From Dendrophyllia cribrosa (lineage: Eukaryota > Cnidaria > Anthozoa > Scleractinia > Dendrophylliidae): 64,000 nt of DNA. The notes under the pieces are model-generated. The model had not been told where the DNA came from. It saw only the letters and a program-made list of their open reading frames with translations, and did no database searches. The number at the start of each line of letters is the position of its first letter. Within the stretch, counting starts at the first letter, position 1. The stretch lies in contig JAJLRJ010000004.1 of assembly GCA_024195265.1 (NCBI GenBank), forward strand, positions 27,664,434-27,728,433, given 5' to 3'. Both the position numbers and the translations under genes were made by a program. Shown in pieces: positions 12,501 through 24,551 of the stretch.

Positions 12501-15500
12501 AAACATCTAAAATCATCGATCAATCTTTATCATGTTATTGTTTTACTAATACACAAACAATCTGGATACTTCTAAACATGGTGAGTATGTTGAATGTTAA
12601 AGAATACATGGACAAGTGCCTGGAATGTTATGAAACAGAAATACAAAGTTTCTATGACAGGTGATCCTTACAACATGTTCTGGTACAAAATGGTTGCCAA
12701 AAGTTTAAAGATCATCAGTGAATAAATTATGTTAATTAGACAAACTTTGGGCCACTGGCATTTTCAAATAAAACAAGAGGATTGAGAGATTTGACATACA
12801 GAGGTGCATGAATTTGCAATGTAACTATTTAAACATGCTCTGTCAATTTCAGGCAACCATTTTGCAACAGTTTCTTATGATTGGCAATTGTTAACAGAAA
12901 AAGGGGCAATGGTTTGGTTTATGTGGATCTTTACCTGGGCCCGGTTGTTTGAAAGCTGATTAACCCTAATCCAGGATTAAAAGTTAACCTAGGATTTCAT
13001 TTCTCTTGTTTAAAAATGTTTTCAAAAGCTTTTTTTAGTAAGAAGTGAAGGGCACAAAACCTTTGGAAAAATTTTCATTGACCAGTTATTTATTTAACTG
13101 GAATCAAAAATTGATGCTTATCCTGGGTTAGCTTAATTGTGCTTTGAACAACCCGGCCCTGGTGGAAAAAAGCAAGAAGCTAACTGATCATAGAGCAGTC
13201 TTCAGTTGGTTGTTGAAAGTACATGTAATTTACAGTGAAACCTCCACTTTGGGACACTTACATTAAGGCAATTCCACTGAAATAGAACTTACAATAGATT
13301 CTAGTTCAAACGTTGCCTACGAGATATTCATTATACTAGTGTATCCACAAGATAGTAATTGCTGCGGTAAATTTGTTGTAATAATGCCGTTTTATCGCCT
13401 CGCTGGTATTACAGAATTCTCTCTTTCGTTTTTTGAGGGAAAGCAAAGCAAATGTAACCGGAATGAATCGACGAAAACTCCAGCTGATAAGACTAATTTT
13501 GTTTTGTAATTCACGCATCAAGTTCTTGCAATGTCTGAAGAATATTGTTGAGCAAAGGACGCGTTCACCACGAGGAAGGTGTGAAAATTTAGGTTTAACT
13601 TAATTATTGATAATGAATATGTTGCATTACTAGCTAGCCGTATCGTATTCGCGTCTCCACGCGCTCAGCTCAGGTTTCGCGTCCCCACACGCTTAGCTCA
13701 GTCTCATCGACCGCTGTCGGAGAGATTTCAAAATAAATTTGTCTTTTATTCCGTACAATCTTCGAAAATCTTTGCTATCCAACGGTCCTATCACCATGCC
13801 TCACAGTCCTCGCTCAACTCGCGGTAGTCTTCGACACTTCAGTTCCGATTACGACTGGCACATGTTGGACCAAAATATTACAAATCTCGCAGCCAACAGC
13901 TTGAAGCAGCAAGCGAGGCTATTGTTTGTGGCGCAGTGAATTCTGGCCCAAAATGTGTGCGTGGCGCAGTGAATTCTGGTAAAAAGCGATCAAATCGAGA
14001 TTTTCTGTAGCTTATATTTTTTTCTCATATATTTCTCTTAAATCCTGATTATGTTGCTGCTCATTCGCTATGCTCGTTCCGCAGCAATGAGATCTTCAAT
14101 TTTTAAAATAAAAAAATCGGGGTGCCCATGTTGGTTAAGGAGCTATCAGGCATTGAATAATATGCTCTATTTTGGCATTTTAGCACTGTTGCTAATAAAC
14201 TCAGGATGGAGTTACTGAAAGCAAAATTTGCTCTTCAAAACTCAAAAACTTATGAGAAAACATGCTAAAAATTTAATATTAAGTCTTTTCTCATACAAAG
14301 GTTTTGGTTACTTGATTAGAAAGGGCAGAAAAACAGGTGGGGTGCCTATGCTTGTTTACGAGAAAACAGCCACTTATTTTTTAGCGAGCTTAGTCTCAAA
14401 GGAAACCTCTATGTTCTACATGTAAATGTGTGTGTGAGAAATTCTAATTGTGTTGCTCCAGAAAATATCCCTACCTTCCCCATGGAAGGTTTTTTGGTTT
14501 AACCCCCCACCCCGCTCTCCCCTCTGGAAATCCCAGATTATTATGGTTTTAGTTTTTTTATAACACTCAAAAAGAAAACTGCTCTGACTAAATATGTCGC
14601 ATTACTCACCAGCAATTCAAGTAAGATGTAAATTCCCATCATCAGTGAAGCAGTAACGTTCATTATGGCGCCAACAGAAAATGCAATGACAAAAGTGTTT
14701 TTGCTGAAATAAAGCACAAATAAAGAAGTTCTATGCAATTTCTGCCAACCATAAGTATGTTTTGGGGCAAGATTGCAAATACACTGTATAATCTGACATA
14801 CAAAAACAAACAATAAAAACCAATGTTGGTTTTCATTGTTTACTTACAAGTCATGCTATTTAACATAACACATATAGGGCCTTGCATCTTCAGGGGGGTT
14901 TCAGGAAGGTTGGGGGGGGGGGGGGGGGGGGGGTGCTTGGTGGAAATTTACAAAACACTCTGAGAGGCACCAGATTCTCATATTGTGGACGTAGCTTAAA
15001 TTATTTGCCTTCAGCTTGTAATGATAAACACAGCTGCTTATTTATTAAACATTTACTATTAGTGACAGAAATCCCAGCCTTACTTTAATACTTTTTCAAA
15101 GGGTACCATGATAACTATATTATACCACTCAAAACATTTCAGAAAAAACCCAAATTGAATCACTGGTCATGACATGAGCTGGATGGACTTACTTCATTCC
15201 ATGCTTCCCCACAAAGCCTCCAAGCCTGGTGTAATTTGGACAGTACAAGAAACCAAACAACATCAGAGCTCCTACACAAATAAAACAAAGCAAAACAGAA
15301 TTGTGAAAATCTCAGGAGAAATCCCATACCTGATATTATCATATACACCCTTGAAGTTTCATTTTTCTTGCTGGTTGTAGCCTGCAGTGCAAGCGTTTTT
15401 TGATGGGTGCTGAATTTAGTGTTTGGGACTCCCACACCCTTTGTCTTGTCTTGCCCTCCACCCCTCCCCACTTGCCCCTGCTACCTTAAAAAAGGGGACC

Positions 15501-18500
15501 AGTGGTTTTGCTGCAATGGCAGGTATGTATGACAGCCAAATCACTTGTCTGAGTTTCATATAGATAACTTAATATATGTACTTTTTACAGCAATGTGTTG
15601 TTTCAGAAAATATCCATACCTCCGCCATGGAAGTTTTTTTGGTTTAAAACCGCCTCCCTTCTGGAAATTCCAATTTAGCTTCATACAATGCAGACAGCAG
15701 TGCAGGTTTAAACCACTAACTTTTCAGATTAAAAGTTTGTAGCATGCCAGTAAGCAAGAATAATGAATGACTGAAGCTAAATTCAGACACATTATAAGTA
15801 AGAAGTTGTTATTGCAACAATGAAAAAGTTTATAGACTTAGGCATATGCCCATGGCCACCCCCATAAAAAACTGCATCTGCCCCTGACTACAGCTTCTGC
15901 CATAGAGAGGTAGTTATTATATATGAGGAGGTTTTCAACAAGAGAATTTGAATGCTTGGATTTGAAGTCAGGACAAAAAAGATGTCCATTAGTAGGGTTT
16001 AAACAGTATAATGTTAATAGTATTTTTTTACCTGTCCAAAATGCAGAGAACCAATAAATAGTTGTGAATGATAAAACTGTAGCCAGGAAATGGATCCATA
16101 ACAGGACCTGTAAAAAAACATAATCAATTTAATGAGGATTGTGAATCAATATGAATTTGTTATGAATTAAAAAAAAAGAGGAAGTGAAAAATTAACTTGC
16201 AGCCCATGTAATTAATACAGGTAAAATACATTAATGAACAAAAACAAAATATGAACTGTGTACCTTCAAACTATATCTAAAAGGAAAAATAATTATTCTG
16301 TTTAGATATAATAATTTATTGAAAGTAGTTATCATTAAAGATAACAGGAGTTTATGCTACACTGTAGACAAGTATTCAAGCAATATGGGTTTATTAATTT
16401 GCATCAAGATATGTACACATATAACAGTGTAGTACAAAAATAATCAATTGCCCAATGATATTCAAGGAAAACAAGTCTCAATAGGTTTAAGATGAGCTTG
16501 TAAGAGTTTGGCAAGGCTTACCTCCATAATAACAAATTTTAGTGCAGCAGTCACAAAATATATTACAATCTATTTTGCTGTGGTAATATCAAGCAGCAAT
16601 AATCATGAAACAATTAACAATATTGCATACCACCCCCTCCTCTTCTCCCAAAACAAACAAACAAACAAACAAACAAACAGGGAGAACATGTATGGCTTCA
16701 ATTATGTTTTTTAGTTTTAAGATGATGACACACAGCAACATACCTTGAAAGAGCCCAGCAAAGCTTCCCTTCGTTCAAAAATAGTGACTTCCTTCCTCAA
16801 TGCCCTTTGCACATCGTCAAGCTCTTCTTGTCCTAAGAGTTGGGCTCGTGAACTAAAGTCATGCACATCAGAGGCAGCTCCATCTTGATTGGATCCTTCA
16901 TTACCAAACACAGTGGCATAAGACTGAAATGTCAGGAAAACAATCCAAGCTGTAATTTTTGTGACAAATGATAGCTCCAGAAATCACCTGACTGTACAAG
17001 AGTGGCTAAGTATGCAATTTTAATTTTTACAGTACTTTATGAAAAACATGTTGCTTGTGAACTCTCTTCAAGCTGACACCCTTGTAAGGCAGACACATCT
17101 ACAAGGTGGACATCAGTGCGGTTGGCTGGTCCCCACCGAACTTCACTTGTTTGTCTATAACTAATTATAAAACTCTCTAATAGTTGGACACATCTCTAAG
17201 GCAGAAAGCTAAAGCTGGTTGTGAGGGTGTCTGGCTTAGAAATAATTCACAATAATTTAATATGTTGTCAGTGGCAAACTGTAAGTAATAACCATGACAT
17301 CTTGTCAGTGATGGGAAGATCAACCCCCTCAAAATGCTTTGTGATAGAATGTAGCATAACAAGACTGGTGGACAGTACAAAGGGTTTGGCCACCTTGCCG
17401 GGGAAGCGTCACAACAAAACTGCATGCATGCAATACCTAATCAAGCAGAGTTTGCCAATAATCTGTTACATTGTTGATACTCCCATTCACAAAATGCTAA
17501 TAAAATGTAAGATAATTTTTAAGTCACTCAAAATGAACTTCAAAAACTCATTAATAATTCATAAAGAAAATACAAAGGAAATTAATGTTTAATGAGTGTC
17601 TTTATATCTGATAAAGACACGGCTAAATTTTGCGTCCAATTTTCTTGCCCAAAATAACCCAAAATCTAAATATTAGTGCAAGAATGAATAGATCTACATC
17701 AGAAGTTTTTGAAGCCGTTTAATAAACTTGCACTTCGTGCTTTATCAAGTCTAAAACACTCAGCTGCGCCTCGTGTTTTAAACTTGATAAAGCACTCCTG
17801 CTCGTTTATTAAACTATACATAAAATTATATAGAATATCAACAAAATGTCAACTTAACATACCCCTCGTTTTCTTTTACTCATTGGAACCATTTTGATCA
17901 CAGAATTATCCAGAATCCTGTAATCCTAAAATTCAGCAAAGGAAAATTAAAATAATATAATGAAACCATTAAATGTTAAAATACTCTCTTTATCCCTCCA
18001 AAAAAGATAAGGAACCTGAAACAGGCTGGCCACACGTTGCAACATTGCACACAACTTTTGCAGTTGAGGTTGCCACACAAGCATTATATGTGAAACTTTT
18101 CATGTAAACACATTGCTCACACATTTGTTTATGGAAACAAGGAGTATTGTGTGGATGGATGTTGAGTACCGTTGCATACAGTTGACACTGTAGTGAGATT
18201 GTTGCTTGTAAGAGTATAACCTGATTGTTACTTTGGAAGGAAGTTTGTTGCATACCATGTTGCATGCAACATGTTTTAAGGAATATATAGGTTTGTTTTA
18301 ATTGTGTAATAGAATTTTATTCAGATAGTTTGTAAATAGATTTTTAATATCAGTTTATTTATTTTTTGCTAGCTTTTTTAAGTGTCACCTATTAGTAGAG
18401 GGTCTATACCTCGGCTATCTCTAAGTAGACACGTTAATAAAGTTATTATTATTACACCCTGGTTTGGTACCATTAAGGGTGTTTGAATAAAAAAGTATGA

Positions 18501-20824
18501 CCCCCGTCATTGTTATTCTGTCGAAACATTTTACAAGGGTATGAAGCCAGAAATTTCAGGGCTTGAGACTTCAGTAGCCAAATAACCAAAGTATAGTAAA
18601 AATTCAGTTTTGGCTAGTAGATTTTGGATTTCACAAGCCATTTTGGTTAGTGAAAATTGTAATGCACCGGACGGAAATGAAACTGGAAATAATTTCCGAT
18701 AAATCGCAATTGGAACAGAAACTAAAACATAGACTGTAAACGGCATCATATTATTTAATGCTATAAAGAACAATTTTCCTTTTCTGTTATGAAAGCAACA
18801 AAGGAAAGAATCAAACTGCTTTCTGCTGATGATTTATCATGCGGAACTTCTAGGCATCACGTTTCATTTAGCATAAACAATGAGGTCAAAGAGGTCACAT
18901 ATACACATTTCCAAAAAGAAAGTATTTGAGAGTTCAAATGATTTTGAAATTGATTTGATTTTTATATAATTCACAAATTCAAAATAAGTTAAAATGGAGT
19001 AAAATATGTTCAATTCAGTTAAAAAAAATAGCAGTACTAAACTATTATGACCCCTTTGACTGTCACTGTAACTCCCCCACCCCCCCCCCCCCCCCCCCCC
19101 CCCCACCCACCTTACCACCCCTCGTACAAGTCTTGATAGTAAAAATTAATTTGGGTAGTAAAATCAAGCCTGTCACTAGCCACTAGGCTAGTAAGCTGGA
19201 AGGTTAGTCTTGCGCCCTGAATATCTGTTGGCAGGAACAACTTTTTAAAAAGAATTGGTACATGTACCTCTTAAGGGTAAAGTTAATGTGTACCACACCC
19301 ACAAAACAGGTTTCGGGTGCCTTTTAGGGGGTTCCCTTTAAAATTTCTGATAATCACTTCTGTCTATACGACTCTTTGGGCCTTATTTTATAGCAAAATA
19401 ACAAGACAGAACGGGTCCAGCCACTGGTTATTACTACCAGGTTGTTAAATGATGGCTTCAACTTTGGGCCTCAGTGGTTCAAACATTCCAACTTGTGATT
19501 AATGGGACTGGTTCTGTGTTCACACTAGGGTGAAACATGTTTAGTCTAAACATGTTTTGGTGCTGATGTGAACACAGCATGACTTACCTCAAAAGTGTAA
19601 CCATCTCTGAGATATTCTCCTTTGAATCTAAACCGAAACTGATGTTCAGCTCTTCCCAACTCAAACAAAATATGCAGCATCTGCGCTCTTGCTCTTGCAA
19701 TGGTTTCATGTGGGTTACAAACCAATGTGAAGGTCTTTCTCTGCATAAATAACATAAAAACAGGATACCTTTTTTCATGATACTCCATAGAAAGTTTGTT
19801 ATCAGGTTATGAGGGTTACAAGGTAGTCAGTCTGTGGACTGTACATTGGCTACATGTATTTGCAGGTGATGTGGGCAGAACCAGCCGGTAAGATTTCCGT
19901 ACAACCCCATACATTAATTATACATGTATGCGCTATTGTTTTTCTTCAGGCGTTTTATTGTTTTGGCTTTTGTTTTAGTTTTAAGAAAAGTATGCATAAC
20001 TAATGTATGGGGTTAAACGGAAATCTTTCCGCTTATTGACATAGAAAAGAACAAAGGAAATTCAAAATTGAACCAAGGATAAAATTGAACTACAACATAT
20101 AAGCTTAAAGGCGCTGTTACACTAGGCAATGTTTCGTGCAACTTGTCTTGCAATTTTGTTGCGACACAAGTTGCATGAAAAATTGCCCAGTGTAACATAC
20201 CCCGCAACAAACATTTTTCGCGATTTTTTTGTTGCCGCAATCGTTGCGAGAAGTAGAAGTCGATTCTACTTTTCGCAACGATTCTCGCCACGCCGCAACG
20301 AATTTTTCAAGCGTTGCGTAGTGTAACATGTTTCCTGCAACTTGTGTCGCAACGTTTTGTGACTTTAGCCAATGAAATTGCTCCTTTCACCGTCGAGCGA
20401 GACAAATTGCAAGAAACATTGCCCAGTGTAACACCCTCCAGGCAACTTGTCTCGCAGCATCGCAACGCACGGTTTTTAGTTGTTGCGAGACAAGTTGCAC
20501 GAAATATTGCCTTGTGTAACAGCGCCTTAAGTCTTATAACAATGATATGAAACTAGCAAACAAGCTGCCGTGCATATTCAGTTTTAGGTCACTTTAGCTT
20601 GTAAACTAACATTTTCTTCAATGAAATTTACATGTGGCAAGACTTTTTTGATCGATCGTGCCAGCTGAAAGCAAAGATCATCAAGCATGTTGCTCTGTCA
20701 CCAAGAAACAGAATCACAAACCAAAACAACATGGATATTTGCAACATATCACTCTTTTTAGCAACTAATCATATTTATACGTTCGACTTACCGGGAAAGC
20801 CCTGCTCTCAACGTAAATCAACAT
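9583..20824 (-). CDS. Ubiquitin-like / multi-pass membrane / armadillo protein (partial, 11 exons)
   Basis: Unrecognised gene, transcribed leftwards. Exons, 5' to 3': 20824-20792, 19740-19588, 17925-17863, 16923-16744, 16107-16032, 15271-15193, 14703-14610, 12474-12411, 12145-12063, 10730-10564, 9622-9583. All have AG/GT boundaries and consistent phases: 1032 nt, 344 codons, no stop. Residues 1-83 look like a ubiquitin fold (start MLIYVESRAFP; later FRFKGEYLRDGYTFE and ILDNSVIKMVP, like the end of ubiquitin-like domains). Residues 84-143 are a charged linker. Hydrophobic segments lie at about 145-163, 164-180, 198-226 and 250-270. Residues 276-344 resemble armadillo repeats (ERRNAAFELASLAA; GGIEALMNLCLSQD). 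More armadillo exons are expected downstream but were not found before the satellite. Reading through the last donor meets a stop after two codons, so an early end is possible. Start chosen as the first ATG before a clear donor. Membrane topology is inferred from hydrophobicity only. Confidence 0.8.
9890..10290. repeat. G-rich minisatellite
   Basis: About three and a half degenerate copies of a 107-130 bp unit. Landmarks recur at 9988, 10095 and 10225 (acccatrgggatggcattgg), followed by ggttggggagttgga and aaaatgtctagga. Runs of four to six G occur throughout on the plus strand. It lies in the last intron seen of the minus-strand gene, so the transcript would be C-rich. Open frames here are low-complexity artefacts. 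A GATA stretch and an actttatttatac tail follow at 10291-10320. Confidence 0.8.
10865..10960. repeat. Dispersed repeat R1 monomer
   Basis: Partial copy of the monomer described at 7404 (caaaagttagaaccactttg, tacagcata, aggaaagta, atggtcacactttcacga). It sits against the left edge of the nested palindromic element at 10975. Confidence 0.6.
10975..11918. mobile_element. Long palindromic element carrying a nested insertion
   Basis: The left end (aattgaagacgtcgg, then gcataaccattctatgtcaa) is mirrored at the right end (ttgacatagaatggttatgc, then gtcttcaatt). Arms extend inward over about 200 bp with moderate divergence (shared inner motifs aaaccgcagccctgtatttt against aaaatacagggctgtggttt). A second inverted-repeat element (11200-11623) occupies the centre. 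Copies of repeat R1 lie on both sides (10865-10960 and 11925-12060), so the whole may itself have inserted in an R1-type element. Confidence 0.75.
11200..11623. mobile_element. Inverted-repeat element nested in the palindrome
   Basis: A 424-bp element with termini aagagtttggttttatcgac and its complement. Terminal inverted repeats run about 65 bp, through ggtaaattagccaccgtaaa to agaaagct, with few mismatches. A fragment of the same terminus occurs at about 27868-27905, so it is a dispersed family. No transposase is encoded. Confidence 0.8.
11925..12060. repeat. Dispersed repeat R1 monomer
   Basis: Carries accttgtacagcataataaac twice, then caccacaggaaagtactg and cacactttaggatttcatcc. It overlaps or abuts the 3' edge of the exon ending at 12063, so the donor region of that intron lies in repeat-derived sequence. 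Confidence 0.6.
12934..13162. mobile_element. Short inverted-repeat element (MITE)
   Basis: About 229 bp, with ends cctgggcccggttgtttgaa and tttgaacaacccggccctgg, i.e. imperfect terminal inverted repeats of about 20 bp. Inner parts also pair weakly (taatccaggatta against tatcctgggtta). The outer motif GGTTGTTyrAA is shared with the element at 63842-63987. Confidence 0.7.
14449..14535. repeat. Dispersed repeat R2 fragment
   Basis: Contains tgttgctccagaaaatatcc, ccccatggaaggttttttgg and ctctggaaatccca. The same order of motifs appears at 15594-15690, 32231-32305 and 46264-46705. Lies in an intron of the minus-strand gene starting at 20824. Confidence 0.65.
14912..14933. repeat. 22-base G homopolymer
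   Basis: Uninterrupted G run within an intron. Its length should be treated as uncertain in any assembly. Confidence 0.9.
15594..15690. repeat. Dispersed repeat R2 fragment
   Basis: Carries tgtgttgtttcagaaaatat, ccatggaagtttttttggtt and tctggaaattccaatttagc, matching the copy at 14449 in order and spacing. Confidence 0.65.
16651..16681. repeat. (CAAA)n microsatellite
   Basis: About seven copies of caaa in the intron between the exons at 16032 and 16744. Confidence 0.9.
17718..17813. mobile_element. Foldback element
   Basis: Arms of about 41 bp (tttaataaacttgcacttcg, then tgctttatcaagt) pair with the right half (acttgataaagca, then cgtttattaaa). The short loop is cagctgcgcctc. It ends about 50 bp from the donor of the exon at 17863-17925. 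Confidence 0.75.
18276..18456 (+). mobile_element. LINE 3' tail fragment (CR1/L2-like)
   Basis: Sequence ending in ctatctctaagtagacacg followed by taataaagttattattatta, a tail style I associate with CR1/L2-like LINE 3' ends. No reverse-transcriptase reading frame is present, so it would be a heavily 5'-truncated copy. The family assignment is from memory of tail motifs, not alignment. Confidence 0.4.
19074..19104. repeat. C-rich homopolymer tract
   Basis: About 30 bases of C with single A interruptions, within an intron. The length is error-prone. Confidence 0.9.
19882..20032. mobile_element. Foldback element
   Basis: The left arm (gccggtaagatttccgtac, then aaccccatacattaattata) pairs with the right arm (aactaatgtatggggtt, then aacggaaatctttccgct) around a T-rich loop. 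About 150 bp, in the first long intron of the minus-strand gene starting at 20824. Confidence 0.75.
20107..20528. mobile_element. Inverted-repeat element (MITE) with internal copies
   Basis: About 422 bp, with ends aaaggcgctgttacacta and gtgtaacagcgcctt. The terminal inverted repeats (about 45 bp) include gcaatgtttcgtgcaacttg. The same motif recurs inverted inside the element (gttgcatgaaaaattgccca, aaacattgcccagtgtaac), so it contains several copies of its own ends. Flanks carry TTAA-like sequence but a target duplication is not certain. Confidence 0.8.
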
Positions 20825-20933
20825 GACTGCAAGGTTAAATCTCAAAAATCTTCTCGCTGAAAATCACAGTTTTTAATTCAGTCCCTCAGATCGTGGCGAG
20901 AAAGGAATCTTCAGTCGCCATGTTTGCATCGAT

Positions 20934-20941
20934 TGACGTCA
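20934..20941. promoter_or_regulatory. Perfect CRE palindrome (TGACGTCA)
   Basis: A full cAMP-response-element consensus lies about 110 bp upstream of the proposed start codon at 20824 of the minus-strand gene. CREB/ATF factors bind this motif in animals. Position is compatible with a proximal promoter; use is inferred, since no transcription start site is known. Confidence 0.45.
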
Positions 20942-21681
20942 ATGCAAAAAGTGACTTACTGGGACCCACTGAGTACTCCTTACCAGGCTCCGGACGAGCA
21001 GAAAGAGCGGGAAAGAGGCGCGTTCTTCTCAAGGCGTGTTCACACTACTCCATCAGCGTGTGGACGGTACTTTAATGCTTTAATGACTTACTCCTAAAAA
21101 CAGTAAAAACTATACTAGGAGGCCTAAAGATACCAAACATAGTTAACAACATGTTGCCCGATGTAAATTAAAAACACAATATGTTTACACCGTCCAATTT
21201 GACTGGCAAACTGCTTTAGCAGCGCTCACACAAAACACGAGTTTCCAAACCGAGTCTGAAAACGTAATAAAAACATAGGTTGTTCTGCTTTTATTACTTA
21301 TTTGTGGCCGGGGAGACCTGCAGGGACAAATAAAAACGTGTGGTTGCATTTCATTTTACTTAACTTTCTGAACCTCACGCTTAAAAATCCCTGAATATCT
21401 ACTTTAGAAGGTATGACAGCAAAGTCCCTCAGGAGGATGATAAACACTGCATGTGACCATTGCAGTAAAAATTTGTTCATGGCAAATAAATTTAATACGC
21501 CTTCCGTCACAAATGAAGCAAATTTAAGGAAAATGCGAGTCTGCTCATTCTGAGTTTTTTTTTATCAGCGTCCCTATTGCCGTTTCCTGGCTATTTTAGA
21601 TGCAACTTTACTTATGTACATACGAGTTAGCGTTCTTTTTTCAGTGCACCAGACATTGCATGAAGAGTTTTGGCCAGTTCT

Positions 21682-21930
21682 TTTACCATTTCTTTCAGTG
21701 TTACGCGACCCTTCGAATCAAAACTATTTTGAGCAGTTCGATTTACCCTGCCGTCAATCATACCTTATATGGAAAGAGTTCGTTTCTTCGGACGCCATTG
21801 CAGGCTGGTGATCACGCAGGAGTATACAAACTCCTCCTACTAGGTATGATTGACGGCAGAGAAAATTGAAATTTCTCAAAGTAGTTTTGATTCGAAGGGT
21901 CGCGTAACAGTGAAATCAGTGGTAAGAGGT
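21682..21930. mobile_element. Inverted-repeat element (MITE)
   Basis: Terminal inverted repeats of about 50 bp include gttacgcgacccttcgaatc and aaaactatttt on the left, mirrored on the right (gattcgaagggtcgcgtaac). Inner arms continue (gccgtcaatcatacc against ggtatgattgacggc). About 250 bp in all, intergenic. Confidence 0.8.
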
Positions 21931-22186
21931 AAGTTTCGCCTAAGTAAGTTTTACTTGTGGTAATTCTGGGAAGAGAGGAAGAATGCGCGCGCGCTTGAGA
22001 ACCAACGAACTGACGTGGACAAAGGTTGCTAGGCGACGGCAAGAAAACGGTTTTCACTTGCTTTCTTTGGGAAGTGTTTCGCGCTTCAGCTTTCCTGGCA
22101 ACTTCTCTTGAGTATTTGATGAGTATAAGGTGCTCAGTTCTTATTTAAGTGTAAGGGGCAAAAAGAACAGGACATTTTACACTGGA

Positions 22187-22217
22187 ATGGAAGCCAAAGT
22201 TATTCAGTTTATGGGCG
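22187..22217 (+). CDS. Possible first coding exon of a divergent gene
   Basis: ATG-started ten-codon frame (MEAKVIQFMG) runs into a good donor (GTGAGT). It would be a first exon of a plus-strand gene, head to head with the minus-strand gene starting at 20824 about 1.4 kb away. I found no convincing second exon before the end of the coiled-coil gene at 27377, so this may be chance. Confidence 0.25.
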
Positions 22218-22264
22218 GTGAGTGAATTAGTTTCTATTCTTGTGACCTGCGACATTACCTCTTA

Positions 22265-22396
22265 AGGTGCGGGATTGCAGAAAATTGGAATATACTTATT
22301 TGCATCTTATTGAATAAGAATAGAGCTCATTGTCTCATTGCCTCGTTCTAAAAAGAATTGCAAAGAATAGAACCAATTTTCCGCAATCCCGCACCT
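22265..22396. mobile_element. Foldback element
   Basis: Arms aggtgcgggattgcagaaaa and its near complement (ccaattttccgcaatcccgc) enclose about 80 bp of spacer. No coding content. Confidence 0.75.
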
Positions 22397-22399
22397 CGA

Positions 22400-24550
22400 G
22401 TGAGGGATTACTTTCTTCAGGGTCGAACTGATCTGATCTGAACGGGTTCGAGATAAAAACAGGATGGAAACTGGCATTCTGCTGTAGTCCGATTGGTTTC
22501 ACTGGGTGGCCGCAAGAGCTAAGAAATAATTTCACAGATCTACATTTTGTAACAAGAAGGATCCTTCGTTTATTTGTATGACCGATTCCGGGAAAGTAGC
22601 GTTAAAACTTGTTTGTCCTAAACTTTATCCCCGGCGTTTGTTGCTAAGTTTATGGATAAAAGAACTGGACCAAAATTTAAGAACATTTGGATAACATAAG
22701 TTTAGCAACGCTTTTGTTACCCAACGTTTTTTCGGATAGATACAGATCCAAGAAAATGCATACAATCAAAAGTAAAAACATTGTTTTATTTGGCGATAAT
22801 ACCAAAGTACACATGATAAACAACGATTAATAAATAGGTACACGCTTATATAAGTAAGAAATATATATTAATTGTTGCTATAACACGCACACACTTTCTC
22901 GCCGCTCCTGTTAAATAAATGTTAAAAAATCTTTGGCCGTATTTTGATAAAAACCTGTTTCAAAATTTCAATTCTCTCTTGGACAAGAACAATTTTTAGA
23001 AACATGCTTAGCCTTTTTAGCTAGATTTCTGTAAAAGTGAGAAAAAGCAATTATAAAAGTATAATAAATATAAAAATGAAATTTATGACATAGTCGGGGG
23101 AAAGGTGCTTCTTGAATACCTCTTTTTATATCTTTATTTTTCAATTAAACGAGATAATCGGAAAATATTGATCGCTAAGCCGAACCTCTTGAGAAGGCGC
23201 TGGAAGGGACCTCCAATTAAAAAAAGACTTTAATTTTACCCGCAACTGGATAACTAGTCTGATTTTTTACCTAATAAACTAACTCGTCAAAAACACTCTC
23301 TTAACTACAGTAATCATTTTCACAATCCCGCTGACTAGGCTGGCTTTGTATAATCGATAAATGGCCGGGAAAACGCGCTCGGAGGATTAAAGTTAGTATA
23401 AATCTTAAAATATTTTAGAAATTAGTTACTCGTTTTTTAGTTTTTAATTATAAGTTCTTAGTTAGGTGCAACTCTTGCTATTTGTGTAACAGCTTATTTT
23501 AAAATTTTAAAATTTTAAATATGCATTATTATTATGATTATTACGAAGTTATTAGTAAAAATCTGTAAATATTTTAGAAATTAGTTATTAGTTCTTAATT
23601 ATAAGTTCTCAGTTAGGTGTCACCAATTAGCTCAAGTAAAAAATTACGCTAGAAAGCTTTGACACATAAATAAAGTTTGATAATTAAGAGCCGGGATATT
23701 CTAAAAACAAACCGTTTAGTAAATCATTGAGAGCTATATATTAGAGTGATTTTCGTAAGACCGTGAAACAGTTTCGAAGTTAGTAGGCACTACTAGACAC
23801 TAATTCCACTCTATACGTCTAATAAGTAGTTGGCTTATGGTAAAACAATATGACTGCTTGATTGGCCTTGTCAATATTGCTCTAGGTGACAGAGACGTTC
23901 TTGTGCTTTTTCGCGAGCAAATATAAAATACCACGAGAGAGTACGCGCTAGCAAGCCTCTGGCAACCAAGGTAAATTTTTCTGAACTTTTAATCGAATTA
24001 TATCGGCCGATAAGAACCTCGGTACCGCAGTCTAATTGTTAAATAGTCTAGCGCACTAGCAAGCATCTCAAGAGGTGAAATGACCATATCACTGATGGAA
24101 AGGAGCGTAACATGCAAACGCTGCAAATAAATAAATAAAGGCTTTGAAAGCCATTTTATACAGTACAGAAAAGTTATAATACAAAAATCTAAAAGCTAAG
24201 TTAGAGCGGCCTATAAAAACATCTTAGCTTAGTTTCACATAACCCTTGAAATACACATTAGACAAATAGACACTATAACACAGTAATTCCATTGATTTCT
24301 TTTGTTTACTTTTCACTGTTTATCATTAACTGTTTACATACATACATACTTTATTGAGACTCCCTTCGACAGGGCTTTTCGGTCACAATGTTAACTACTA
24401 CATGTACATAATACTTGACTTTGATGTTATTTGACGGGTTTTGTGACATCACACTTACAGATTTCTTCTATCTTGAACATGCAAAGGAGACAAGTGATCA
24501 ATAACAAATCAACAGTGTCCAATACAAACGGGTTTCTGTTCGAGATAGCG
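22400..24550. other. AT-rich intergenic stretch, no gene seen
   Basis: I found no supported coding exon. A direct repeat is visible (attttagaaattagttact, then aattataagttcttagttag at about 23408-23470; related copy at 23565-23625). The second copy leads into a tail (acacataaataaagtttgat) resembling LINE 3' ends. A tacatacatacatactttat stretch at about 24335 has a similar look. These are weak family hints only. Confidence 0.5.
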
Positions 24551-24551
24551 A

